A stretch of DNA of 64,000 nucleotides from Micromonospora sp. CCTCC AA 2012012 (lineage in GTDB: Bacteria > Actinomycetota > Actinomycetes > Mycobacteriales > Micromonosporaceae), in the NCBI RefSeq assembly GCF_040499845.1, contig NZ_CP159342.1, positions 2,356,001 to 2,420,000 of the forward strand, written 5' to 3'. Positions 1-7,948 of this stretch are shown one piece after another. Within the stretch, counting starts at the first letter, position 1; each line of letters begins with the position of its first letter. Below the pieces are notes generated by a model, which was not told the origin of the DNA, did no database searches, and was given only the letters and a program-made list of their open reading frames with translations. Position numbers and translations under genes: made by a program.

Positions 1-86
1 CCGGAGCGGCTGACCCCGTCGGCGAGGGTGCCTATTACCTGCACCTGCCGTGCGGGTTCGCGGCGGTCAACTATCAGCAGAGCTGA
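1..86 (+). CDS. C-terminal end of an unidentified protein (partial)
   Basis: The reading frame starting at base 3 runs open from the left edge to a TGA at 84-86. It encodes about 27 residues ending in FAAVNYQQS, with codon use typical of the neighbourhood. The gene starts outside the window. It ends one base before the stop of the convergent gene on the other strand. Too short to assign a function. Confidence 0.55.
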   Translation, partial: GAADPVGEGAYYLHLPCGFAAVNYQQS

Positions 87-87
87 C

Positions 88-471
88 CTAGCGCGCCTCG
101 GCCACCCGCAGCTGCTTCATGAAGCAGAACAGCGCGCTGATCTCGTCGAGCGTCGCGCCACCGCGCCACGCGTCGGCGACCTGCGCGACCTGGAGCAGGT
201 CGGTGGCGTCGCCGCGCGCCTGGACCTCGCCGTCGACCCGGAGGTCGAGCATGAAATAGCGGGCCTGGGCACCCAGCCCGACGCAGACCGTCCCACGCTC
301 GGAGCTCAGCTCGGCGCAGGTGAAGCGACTGCGCCCCTGCTCGGGAGCGGTGACCCGGCCGACGTCGAGGCCGTTGCGGGCGGCAGTCTCGGCGAGCGCG
401 GGCGCGAGCCCACCCCGTTCGACCAGGTCCGGGTAGAGACGCACACCCAGCGCGGCGGACACGTCGCTCAT
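88..471 (-). CDS. DUF6193-like small protein, function unknown
   Basis: 127 aa, no signal peptide and no membrane segment. The composition and the pattern (an N-terminal half beginning LGVRLYPDLVERGGLAPALAE, a central strand pair around RYFMLDLRVDGEV, then DLLQVAQVADAWRGGATLDEIS) resemble the DUF6193 family of small proteins in actinomycete natural-product and accessory loci. This family call is from memory of the pattern and is moderate. ATG start at 471. It stands alone on the minus strand, convergent with the partial gene at 1-86. Its promoter region carries an inverted repeat at 513-530. Confidence 0.6.
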   Translation of the reverse strand: MSDVSAALGVRLYPDLVERGGLAPALAETAARNGLDVGRVTAPEQGRSRFTCAELSSERGTVCVGLGAQARYFMLDLRVDGEVQARGDATDLLQVAQVADAWRGGATLDEISALFCFMKQLRVAEAR

Positions 472-512
472 GACTGACTCCCACTTCTTCGTGACAGAAC
501 CAGCAACGCGCT

Positions 513-530
513 GGTTACGGGGACGTAACC
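513..530. promoter_or_regulatory. Inverted repeat in the divergent promoter region
   Basis: GGTTACG and CGTAACC form perfect 7-bp arms around a 4-base centre, lying between two divergently transcribed genes (starts at 471 and 657). This suits a dimeric regulator operator; no cognate regulator is identified. Confidence 0.35.
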
Positions 531-656
531 GGGGCGCGCCTGGTCATCCTGTCCCTCCTGGACGCCGGAGGCAATAGGAACCGTCGATCGGGTGTGCCGG
601 TCGCCCGTCCGGGGGACGCCCTGGTCGGCGGGTCGGGGCGGGTAGCATCCACGCCC

Positions 657-1442
657 ATGGCGCGGATCCGCTGTGACTTCTTCTCCGAGGCGCTGGGCAT
701 GGGCACGTCGATGACGGTGCTGCTGCCGGACCGGACGCCGGCCGGGATCGGCATGGCCGGTGGCGCCGTCGACGGCGACCCGCCGGTGCTCTACCTGCTG
801 CACGGCCTCACCGACGACGACACCGCCTGGACCCGGCGCACCGCGATCGAGCGGTACGTGGCGCCGCTCGGGCTGGCCGTGGTGATGCCGCAGGGCGGCC
901 GGAGCTTCTACAGCGACGAGGCGCACGGCAACCGGTACTGGACCTTCCTCAGCGAGGAGCTGCCCGAGGTCTGCCGGACCTTCTTCCGGCTCTCCCCGCG
1001 GCGCGAGGACACCTTCGTGGCCGGCCTCTCGATGGGTGGCTACGGCGCGATGAAGTGGGCGCTGCGCGACCCGGGCCGGTTCGCCGCGGCGGCCAGTCTC
1101 TCCGGCGCGCTGGACATGGCCCGTCGACGGGAGCACCCGACCCGCCCGACGGACCCGGCCGTCATGCACACCGTCTGGGGCGACCGGCCGGTGTCGGGCA
1201 CCGACGACGACACGATCGCACTGCTGGAACGCGCCGGCGACGACCTGCCCGCCCTGCACGTCGCCTGCGGCACCGAGGACCACCTGTACGAGGACAACAC
1301 CCGCTTCGTGGCGACCGCCCGGGAGCGGGGCGTCCCGCTGACCGTGGACTTCTCCCCGGGCGACCACGACTGGGCGTACTGGGACGCGAAGATCCAGGAC
1401 GTGCTGGCCTGGTTGCCGCTGCGCCGGGGCGACGCCGGCTGA
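657..1442 (+). CDS. Alpha/beta-hydrolase esterase (esterase D / acetylesterase family)
   Basis: 261 aa from the ATG at 657; a longer frame extends upstream to 594, but that extension reads like intergenic DNA. The protein carries the family's LHG oxyanion region (LYLLHGLTDDD, about residues 46-56), the nucleophile elbow GLSMGG with Ser125, a probable acid in CGTEDHLYE (Asp208) and a His in SPGDHDW (His237). Length and layout match cytosolic serine esterases of the putative-esterase family (S-formylglutathione hydrolase / tributyrin esterase type), which cleave short acyl esters. There is no signal peptide, so it probably acts in the cytoplasm. The natural substrate cannot be read from sequence. 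Confidence 0.85.
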   Translation: MARIRCDFFSEALGMGTSMTVLLPDRTPAGIGMAGGAVDGDPPVLYLLHGLTDDDTAWTRRTAIERYVAPLGLAVVMPQGGRSFYSDEAHGNRYWTFLSEELPEVCRTFFRLSPRREDTFVAGLSMGGYGAMKWALRDPGRFAAAASLSGALDMARRREHPTRPTDPAVMHTVWGDRPVSGTDDDTIALLERAGDDLPALHVACGTEDHLYEDNTRFVATARERGVPLTVDFSPGDHDWAYWDAKIQDVLAWLPLRRGDAG

Positions 1443-1465
1443 CGCCGCCCCGACGCCCGACCCGG

Positions 1466-2506
1466 TCAGCCGCGGGTCAGCACGACCTTGAGGGCACCCG
1501 TCTCCGCCGGCCGGGCGAAGACGTCGTACGCCTCGACGATGCGGTCGAGGGTGAACCGGTGGGTCACCATCTGCGCCGTGTCGAGCTGGCCGGCGACCAG
1601 CATGTCCAGCAGCTTCGGCGTGGTCCGGGTGTCGACCAGGCCGGTGGTGATGGTGACGTCGCGGATCCACAGCTGCTCCAGGTGCAGGGTGGCCGGCTTG
1701 CCGTGCACGCCGATGTTGGCCACCCGGCCGCCGGGACGGACCAGCGCCGCGCAGAGTTCGAAGGTCGCCGGGGTGCCGACCGCCTCGATCACCACGTCCG
1801 CGCCGAGCCCGTCGGTCAGCTCCCGGACGACCCCCTCGGGGTTGCCGTCGGCCAGCACCGTCACGTCGGCGCCGAACTGCTTCGCCGCGTCCAGCCGGCG
1901 CTGCGCCATGTCGACGGCGACGACGTGGGTCGGCGAGTAGAGCTTCGCGGTCAGGATCGCGGCCAGCCCGATCGGGCCGGCGCCGACCACCACCACGGTG
2001 TCACCGGGGCGGACCTGGCCGGCCAGCACGCCGACCTCGTACGAGGTGGGCAGGATGTCGGCCAGCAGCACGGCCGACTCGTCGGTGACCGACTCCGGCA
2101 GCCGGTACGTCGACAGGTCGGCGAACGGGATGCGGGCGTACTCGGCCTGGACGCCGTCGACGGTGTGGCCGAGGATCCAGCCACCGCCGCCGAGGCACTG
2201 CCCGTAGACGCCCTCCCGGCAGTAGCGGCAGACGCCGCACGCGGAGATGCAGGAGGCGAGGACCCGGTCGCCCACCTTGAGGTTCGCCACCCCGTCGCCG
2301 ACGGCGGTCACGGTGCCGACCGCCTCGTGGCCCAGCACCCGACCGGCCTGGACCTCGGGCACGTCGCCGCCGAGGATGTGCAGGTCGGTGCCGCAGATGG
2401 TCACCGCGTCGACCCGGATCACCGCGTCCCGGGGGTGGTTGATCGTCGGATCGGGGATCTCGGTCCAGGTCTTCTGGCCGGGGCCGCCGTACACGAGTGC
2501 CTTCAT
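1466..2506 (-). CDS. Zinc-dependent medium-chain alcohol dehydrogenase
   Basis: 346 aa, normal for the MDR family. Catalytic zinc ligands are visible as Cys38 (CGTD) and His60-Glu61 (GHEAVG). The structural zinc loop has four Cys at about 90, 93, 96 and 104 (CGVCRYCREGVYGQC). A Rossmann GAGPIG motif near residue 175 binds NAD(P)H. Such enzymes oxidise small alcohols or reduce aldehydes and ketones in the cytoplasm; the exact substrate is open. The ATG at 2506 is preceded by a strong GAGGAGG Shine-Dalgarno. The gene is convergent with the esterase (23 bases apart). Confidence 0.88.
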   Translation of the reverse strand: MKALVYGGPGQKTWTEIPDPTINHPRDAVIRVDAVTICGTDLHILGGDVPEVQAGRVLGHEAVGTVTAVGDGVANLKVGDRVLASCISACGVCRYCREGVYGQCLGGGGWILGHTVDGVQAEYARIPFADLSTYRLPESVTDESAVLLADILPTSYEVGVLAGQVRPGDTVVVVGAGPIGLAAILTAKLYSPTHVVAVDMAQRRLDAAKQFGADVTVLADGNPEGVVRELTDGLGADVVIEAVGTPATFELCAALVRPGGRVANIGVHGKPATLHLEQLWIRDVTITTGLVDTRTTPKLLDMLVAGQLDTAQMVTHRFTLDRIVEAYDVFARPAETGALKVVLTRG

Positions 2507-2604
2507 GGCTCCTCCTCACGCCGTTCTCCCCGCCCACGTTTCTCGGCGGAAGGGACGGCGGTCAGGGCCGCAAGCCCCGTCCCCGGGGACCGAGGTCCCG
2601 CCGC

Positions 2605-3804
2605 TCAGTCGCGCGGGGTGAGTGCCAGCGCGGCCAGGGCGGCGACCCCGGTGGTCAGCGCTGCCTCGTCGAGTCGCATCCCGGCGGAGTGCACGGGCGC
2701 GACGGGCCCGTCCGTCGGCCGGGTGCCCAGCAGCAGCATCGCGCCGGGCATCCGGTGCAGCAGGTAGGCGAAGTCCTCGCTGGCCGGCACCGGCGTGGGC
2801 AGCTCGTGCACCCGGTCGGCGCCGAGCACCCCGGCGACCGTCTCCCGCGCCCAGCGGGCCTCGGCCGGGTCGTTGACGGTCGGCGGGTAGCCGGGGTCGA
2901 TCCGGACCTCGGCGGTGCACCCGTGGGCGGTGGCGACCCCGGTGGCGACCGTCGTGAGCGCCTCCGCGACCCGGCCGCGGACCGGGTCGCTGAAGGTGCG
3001 GATGGTGCCCTCCGCGGTCGCCGTGTCCGGGATGAGGCCCGCGCCGGGGGTTCCCGCGTCGAGCCGGTTGACGGTCACCACGACCGGGTCGAAGACGTCG
3101 AACTGGCGGGTGACCATCTGCTGCACGGCCAGCACCACGGCGCAGAGCACCGGCACCGGGTCGACGCCCAGGTGCGGCAGGCCCACGTGGCCGCCCCTGC
3201 CCCGGACGGTCACGGTGAGCCGGTCGGCGCCGGCCAGCAGGGCGCCGGGCCGGGTGGCGACCGTCCCGGACGGCAGCGCCGGCAGTTGGTGCAGGGCGTA
3301 CGCGCGGGACGCGGCGAACGCGCCGTCGAGCAGGCCGTCGGCCAGCACCGTACGACAGCCGTCGTGCCCCTCCTCGCCGGGCTGGAACATGAGGATCACG
3401 TCGCCGGGTGGGCCCGGTGGGGCGTCGGCGATCAGGTGGGCGGCCTCCACCAGCATGGCGGTGTGCGCGTCGTGACCGCAGGCGTGCATCACGCCGTCGA
3501 CCTCGGAGGCGTACGGCAGGCCGGTGCGCTCGGTCAGCGGCAGCGCGTCCATGTCGGCGCGGAGCAGCACCGGCGGTGCCTCCCCGCGTCCGGGCAGCCG
3601 GGCGACCACGGCGGTGGAGGTGGTGCCGGTACGCAGCTCCAGGCCGAGTGGACGCAGGGCGTCGAGCACGGCCTGCTGGGTGCGCGGCAGCCGCAGCCCC
3701 AGCTCGGGATGCCGGTGCAGTCGCCGGTACAGCTCGGTCAGCGGGGCCCGGCGGCGCTCCGCGCGGCCGAGCAGCCCGGAGTGTTCCGTGGTCGGCTGCG
3801 CCAT
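2605..3804 (-). CDS. M20-family metal-dependent amidohydrolase
   Basis: 399 aa from the ATG at 3804; the open frame extends further upstream, but the family N-terminus (LTELYRRLHRHPELGL) fits this start. The metal-site motif HACGHDAH lies near residue 108 and the GEEGHDG segment near residue 146; both are typical of the amidohydrolase/aminoacylase (AmhX, HipO-like) branch. Family members hydrolyse N-acyl amino acids or related amides using two divalent metals. No signal peptide. It follows the DinB gene on the same strand, 80 bases downstream; a shared transcript is possible. Confidence 0.85.
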   Translation of the reverse strand: MAQPTTEHSGLLGRAERRRAPLTELYRRLHRHPELGLRLPRTQQAVLDALRPLGLELRTGTTSTAVVARLPGRGEAPPVLLRADMDALPLTERTGLPYASEVDGVMHACGHDAHTAMLVEAAHLIADAPPGPPGDVILMFQPGEEGHDGCRTVLADGLLDGAFAASRAYALHQLPALPSGTVATRPGALLAGADRLTVTVRGRGGHVGLPHLGVDPVPVLCAVVLAVQQMVTRQFDVFDPVVVTVNRLDAGTPGAGLIPDTATAEGTIRTFSDPVRGRVAEALTTVATGVATAHGCTAEVRIDPGYPPTVNDPAEARWARETVAGVLGADRVHELPTPVPASEDFAYLLHRMPGAMLLLGTRPTDGPVAPVHSAGMRLDEAALTTGVAALAALALTPRD

Positions 3805-3884
3805 CCCCCGAGGATCGACCGGACCACCGGTCCGGTCAACCCGCCGGGGCGGTGCCGCGGCGTCGTCCTTCCGACACCCGCCGG

Positions 3885-4391
3885 TCAGACGCCGACGGTG
3901 CCGTCGATCGCCTCGCGGAGGAAGTCGGCGTGGCCGTTGTGCCGGGCGTACTCGTGCATCATGTGCAGCATCACCAGGCGCAGTGAGACGTCCTCGCCCC
4001 AGCGGACCTGGTGGCCGGTGACGTCCAGCGACTCGGCCTCCCGTTCGATGCGGCGGGCGTGCGCCACCTCCCGCTGCCACGCCTCGAACGCCTCGGCGCG
4101 GCTCGCACCGGTGGCGTCGTACGCCTCCTGGTAGTCGTCGGTCGCCGACCAGACCAGCGGGACGTCCTCACCGGCGATGACCCGGCGGAACCAGGCGCGT
4201 TCCACCTCGGCCATGTGCCGGACCAGGCCGAGCAGGGAGAGCGTCGACGGCGGCGACGCCCGCAGGCGCAGCTCCTCGTCGGTGAGGCCCGCGCACTTCT
4301 GAGCCAGGGTGGCGCGGTGGTAGTCGAGGAACGCGCGCAGCGTCTCGCGCTCTCCGGCGCGCAGGGGCGGTCCGATCCGTCCGGTCTCCAC
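3885..4391 (-). CDS. DinB-superfamily (DUF664) protein
   Basis: 168 aa, the usual length. Conserved histidines that form the metal site in this fold are visible: His in LVRHMAEVE (about 58) and the C-terminal cluster HMMHEYARHNGHAD. DUF664 proteins of actinomycetes are helical-bundle metal proteins, and several act as thiol (mycothiol or bacillithiol) S-transferases. A mycothiol-dependent role is inference here. ATG start at 4391. Confidence 0.8.
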   Translation of the reverse strand: METGRIGPPLRAGERETLRAFLDYHRATLAQKCAGLTDEELRLRASPPSTLSLLGLVRHMAEVERAWFRRVIAGEDVPLVWSATDDYQEAYDATGASRAEAFEAWQREVAHARRIEREAESLDVTGHQVRWGEDVSLRLVMLHMMHEYARHNGHADFLREAIDGTVGV

Positions 4392-4505
4392 GGTGGGCTC
4401 CTCACGGGCGACGACGGGAGGCGGCTGGCCTGCCCGTCGAGGGTTGGCAGGGGGTCGGGCGAAGCCTAGTCTCAGCGCATCGATCCACCCGTGAAGGGAT
4501 CATGA

Positions 4506-5543
4506 ATGCACCTCCACCTCCGACGTTCCGCGCTGGTCGCCACGGCGGCCACCGCGGCGCTGGTCGCCGGCGGCACGACCGTCCAGGCGGCCGGCGACCC
4601 GTACGGCAACACCGCCGCCGCGACGGTCTTCGCCCCCAACCCGGTGCAGCAGCTCGGCGACCAGAGCCTGACCGACCAGAAGGACGCCGACTACCCGGCG
4701 CTGGCCGGGGCGTACCGGTCGGTGCTGCTGACCAACCTGGACGGCTCCGGCACCCTCACCGGCCGGTACGTGGTGGTCAAGAGCAAGACCGGCACGCCGG
4801 CCCGGGCGGTCGACGGCAACTTCCCCGCCTGGCACCGGGACGCCGACCAGTTCGAGCAGGTCATGGGCTACCACTGGGTGAACACCGCCCAGGCCTACCT
4901 CCAGTCACTCGGCTTCGGCAGCACCCTGCGCCCGGTCAACCAGCGGCAGATCGAGCTGCGCATCGACCAGTACGGCGGCGACAACTCGTTCTTCCGCGAC
5001 GACAAGGCCAACATCACCCTGGGCAAGGGCGGGGTGGACGACGCCGAGGACGCCGAGGTGATCGTCCACGAGTACGGCCACTCGGTGCAGGACGGTCAGG
5101 TGCCCGGCTTCGGCACCAACGCCGAGTCCGGCGCCATCGGCGAGGCGTTCGGCGACTACCTGGCGGTCGCGGTGACCAGCTGGGCCACCGGCACGCCGAC
5201 GAAGACCCCGGAGGCCTGCGTGGCCGACTGGGACTCGGTCGCCTACACGCGTACCGCCCCGCACTGCCTGCGCCGGCTCGACGGCACCAAGGTCTACCCG
5301 GCCGACGTGGTGGGCGAGGTGCACGCCGACGGGGAGATCTGGTCGCGGGCGCTGTGGGACATCCGGGGCAGCCTCGGCGACCGCAGGGCGAGCACCCTGA
5401 TCGTGGAGGCGCAGTTCGACTTCGCCCCGGACACCTCGTTCCGGGACGCCGCGCTGGCCACCGTGGCCGCCGCGCAGCGGCTCTACGGGTCGTCCGCCGC
5501 CGACGCGACCCGCGCCGCGTTCGCCGCCCGCGGCATCCTCTGA
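4506..5543 (+). CDS. Secreted zinc metallopeptidase (HEYGH, M36/M4-like)
   Basis: 345 aa with an N-terminal signal peptide (basic HLHLRR, then a hydrophobic Ala-rich core, cleavage near residue 29). The zinc motif HEYGH gives His188, Glu189 and His192. A downstream third ligand fits Glu213 in GEAFGDYLA, the arrangement of gluzincins. The protein is shorter than full fungalysins and has little recognisable propeptide. It probably works outside the cell on proteins or peptides. ATG at 4506 has a GAAGGG ribosome site; an ATG four bases earlier opens a shadow frame. Confidence 0.8.
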   Translation: MHLHLRRSALVATAATAALVAGGTTVQAAGDPYGNTAAATVFAPNPVQQLGDQSLTDQKDADYPALAGAYRSVLLTNLDGSGTLTGRYVVVKSKTGTPARAVDGNFPAWHRDADQFEQVMGYHWVNTAQAYLQSLGFGSTLRPVNQRQIELRIDQYGGDNSFFRDDKANITLGKGGVDDAEDAEVIVHEYGHSVQDGQVPGFGTNAESGAIGEAFGDYLAVAVTSWATGTPTKTPEACVADWDSVAYTRTAPHCLRRLDGTKVYPADVVGEVHADGEIWSRALWDIRGSLGDRRASTLIVEAQFDFAPDTSFRDAALATVAAAQRLYGSSAADATRAAFAARGIL

Positions 5544-5550
5544 CCGCGCG

Positions 5551-5586
5551 ACGCCGTCCCGGCCGGTCGACCGGCCGGGACGGCGT
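5551..5586. terminator. Perfect 36-bp palindrome, bidirectional terminator
   Basis: 18-bp arms with no intervening base (centre GGTC|GACC) fill the gap between two convergent stop codons (5543 and 5587). Strong stem, no U-tract, as is common in actinomycetes. It abuts the TGA of the VanX-like gene. Confidence 0.8.
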
Positions 5587-6432
5587 TCAGCGCAGCGACG
5601 ACCGGGCCACCGGGAAGTCGAACCACGTCGCCGGGTACGGCTCGGCGGTGAACCGGTAGTGCCACCACTCCCGGGGATAGTTCTCGAAGCCCTGCGCGGT
5701 CATCAGCCGCTTCAGCAGCTCCCGGTTCTCCCGGGCGTCCGCGGTGACCCGGGGGTCGGCGGTGTGGGCGCGCGGGTCGAAGCAGTCGAAGCCGGTTCCC
5801 ATGTCGACGGAGTTGTCGCCGAAGCGCCGACCGGCGGGTGCGGTGCAGGCGACCAGCGGCTGTCCGGGCACGTACGCGGCCTGGTCGGGGGGCGCGGCGG
5901 GCACCAGGGTGAGGTCGACGGTGCTGCCCCGGCTGTGCGCGGTCGGCGCGCCCAGGTAGCCGTCGGCGAAGAGCCTCGACTTGGGCTCGTCGGGATAGAA
6001 CTCGGCCTTCATCTGCTGCTGGTCGGGCAGCTTGCCCCAGGCGACGAAGTCGTCGACGGCCCGCTGGGGGCGGTAGCAGTCGTACACCTTGAGGCCGTGA
6101 CCGGTCGCGAGCGCGGCGGACTGCACCCGGCGCAGCGCCTCGGCCGCCGCCCGGGTGAGCAGGCAGAGCGGCTCGGGATAGCCGGCGACGGGGCGGCCGA
6201 CGAAGTTGTGCGCGCCCGCGTACCGGATGTCGGCGCGGATGCGCGGGTCGACGTCGGTGAGCACGACGACGTCCGCCGGGGCGCGCGGCCCGGTCGCGGA
6301 AGGCGACGGCGGCGGGGGTGCCGGCGGGGGCCGCTGGCAGCCGGCGACCGCGACGGCCACCGTGACCAGCGCCGCCAGGCCCCGACCGACGGTACGCCGG
6401 GCGACGTCCGACGGTCCGCCCCGGCTGCTCAC
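5587..6432 (-). CDS. VanX-like D-Ala-D-Ala dipeptidase (M15D), lipoprotein
   Basis: 281 aa, GTG start at 6432. An N-terminal hydrophobic stretch ends in the lipobox VAGC (Cys32), so it should be anchored outside the membrane, unlike cytoplasmic VanX. M15D signature residues are all present: YRPQRAV (Arg121), HSRGSTVD (zinc ligands His166 and Asp173), DMGTGFD, and EWWH (Glu255 and His258). The family cleaves D-alanyl-D-alanine. An exported copy more likely recycles or trims cell-wall dipeptide than confers glycopeptide resistance; no vanH or vanA is nearby. It lies 61 bases downstream of a D,D-carboxypeptidase on the same strand. Confidence 0.87.
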   Translation of the reverse strand: MSSRGGPSDVARRTVGRGLAALVTVAVAVAGCQRPPPAPPPPSPSATGPRAPADVVVLTDVDPRIRADIRYAGAHNFVGRPVAGYPEPLCLLTRAAAEALRRVQSAALATGHGLKVYDCYRPQRAVDDFVAWGKLPDQQQMKAEFYPDEPKSRLFADGYLGAPTAHSRGSTVDLTLVPAAPPDQAAYVPGQPLVACTAPAGRRFGDNSVDMGTGFDCFDPRAHTADPRVTADARENRELLKRLMTAQGFENYPREWWHYRFTAEPYPATWFDFPVARSSLR

Positions 6433-6493
6433 GCTGCCTGTCTACCGGACGGAGCCGGGCGGCGGTGGACCTTCGCGCACACCGGCCCGGCGG

Positions 6494-7768
6494 CTACCGG
6501 CCTCGACCGGTGCCACTGGTGTGGGCCCGGACGGCGTGCCGCCGTCGGCGGGCCAGCAGCACCGCTCCCCCGGCCACCAGCAGCGCACCCACCCCGAGCG
6601 CGGGCGCGGGCCCGGACCACGGGGTCGGGTCGGTGGTCGGCGCACCGCGCAGCCGCTCCCCACCGGCGAGGGCCGACGCCGGCCCGGACGGCGACGGGCT
6701 GGCACCGGTCAGCTCGCCGGGGCGCACCAGCCGGCCGACGGCGGCGTCGCCGGGCAGCGAGAACCCCCAGTCGAGCAGGGCCGCGCCCTGCTCCCAGCCG
6801 CGCTGGGTGGGGATCTCCGCGCCGAGCAGGGTCACCAGCAGCCGCCGGCCGTTGCGCTGCGCCGCGCCCACGTAGGTGTGCCGGGCCAGGTCGGTGAAGC
6901 CGGTCTTGCCGCCCAGCGCGCCCGGGTACCGGTAGAGCAGCTGGTTGTCGTTCTGGATCTGGAAGGGCTTCTCCCGCAGCGCCGGCTGGCCGGGGATCTC
7001 GGCCGTCCGGGTCGCGGTCCAGCGGCGGAAGTTCGGGTCGGCGAAGCAGGCCCGGGCGATCAGCGCGAGGTCGTACGCGCTGGTGAACTGGCCGGGCCCG
7101 TCCAGTCCGGAGGGGGTCACCGCGTGGGTCTGGAGGGCGCCGAGCTGCCGGGCCTCCTCGTTCATCGCGCGGATCCCGCCGGCCTGGCCGTCCGGGCCAC
7201 CGCCCAGCCGGGCCAGCGCGTTGGCCGCCTCGTTGCCGGACTTGAGCAGCAGGCCCAGCCAGATCGTCTCGATCCGGTAGTGGCCGCCCTCGGCGAGCCC
7301 CACGGCGGAGCTGCCCGGCTCGATGGCCAGGTCCTCCGCCGTCACGGTGACCTCCCGCTGCGGGTCCAGCCGGGGCAGCATGGTGGCCGCCAGCAGCAGC
7401 TTCTGCACGCTGGCCGGCACGCCGTACTCGTGCGGGCCGCAGCCGCCCAGCACCGCGCCGCTGTCCAGGTCGGCGACCACCCAGGAGGTGGCGGTGACGG
7501 CCGGCGGCGCGGCGACCGCGGGCGGCACCGCCAGGCCGGCGGTGGCCAGCGCGGCCCCGCCGACGGCCCGGGCCGCCGCGTCGTCCGGCGGCGGGGGCTG
7601 CGGCGGGCGGGTCGCCGGCGCGGGCACGTTCGGGCACGGCGGCGCAGCGGCCGGCAGACCGGCCCGGCCGCCGCGCACCGTCGTCCGACCGACCGCGACG
7701 GCCGCCGTGGGCAGGTTCAGCGCGGGTACGAGCAGGGCGGTGGCCAGCGCGGCGGGCAGGACTCTCAT
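6494..7768 (-). CDS. D-alanyl-D-alanine carboxypeptidase (S11), membrane-anchored
   Basis: 424 aa from the ATG at 7768 (GGGGG ribosome site). N-terminal signal peptide, then a Pro/Ala linker, then the penicillin-binding domain with ASVQK (Ser120, Lys123), SGN (177-179) and KTG (288-290). A C-terminal hydrophobic helix followed by Arg-rich residues anchors it in the membrane. It removes the terminal D-Ala from peptidoglycan pentapeptide. It is closely similar over the whole catalytic domain to the gene at 27568-28821. The VanX-like gene downstream suggests linked D-Ala metabolism. Confidence 0.92.
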   Translation of the reverse strand: MRVLPAALATALLVPALNLPTAAVAVGRTTVRGGRAGLPAAAPPCPNVPAPATRPPQPPPPDDAAARAVGGAALATAGLAVPPAVAAPPAVTATSWVVADLDSGAVLGGCGPHEYGVPASVQKLLLAATMLPRLDPQREVTVTAEDLAIEPGSSAVGLAEGGHYRIETIWLGLLLKSGNEAANALARLGGGPDGQAGGIRAMNEEARQLGALQTHAVTPSGLDGPGQFTSAYDLALIARACFADPNFRRWTATRTAEIPGQPALREKPFQIQNDNQLLYRYPGALGGKTGFTDLARHTYVGAAQRNGRRLLVTLLGAEIPTQRGWEQGAALLDWGFSLPGDAAVGRLVRPGELTGASPSPSGPASALAGGERLRGAPTTDPTPWSGPAPALGVGALLVAGGAVLLARRRRHAVRAHTSGTGRGR

Positions 7769-7858
7769 GCCCCCGGACGGTAGCCACGCCGCCACGATCG
7801 GGTCGCCTGCTCCGCCATTCGCGTCCGGCGAACCGGCCGGGCCGGTACGCTGGCCGGT

Positions 7859-7872
7859 CGACTGCGCAGTCG
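7859..7872. promoter_or_regulatory. 14-bp perfect palindrome between same-strand genes
   Basis: CGACTGCGCAGTCG, in the 180-base gap between the CopC-CopD gene and the D,D-carboxypeptidase. It could be an operator for the latter or part of a terminator for the copper operon; the sequence does not decide. Confidence 0.35.
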
Positions 7873-7948
7873 TGCGTCCGGTGCCGGTGCGCCGCCGTCG
7901 GACAGGTCCCCGAACGCGCCGTCGGTCGCGTCCCGGGAGCGATCCGGG

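Noticed and set aside
594..656. N-terminal extension of the esterase
   Set aside because: The extra residues look non-coding and the family N-terminus begins at the ATG at 657.
5587..6432. Vancomycin-resistance gene cluster
   Set aside because: Only a VanX-like exported protein; no vanH, vanA or vanRS beside it. The two-component system at 21.5 kb faces the copper operon.
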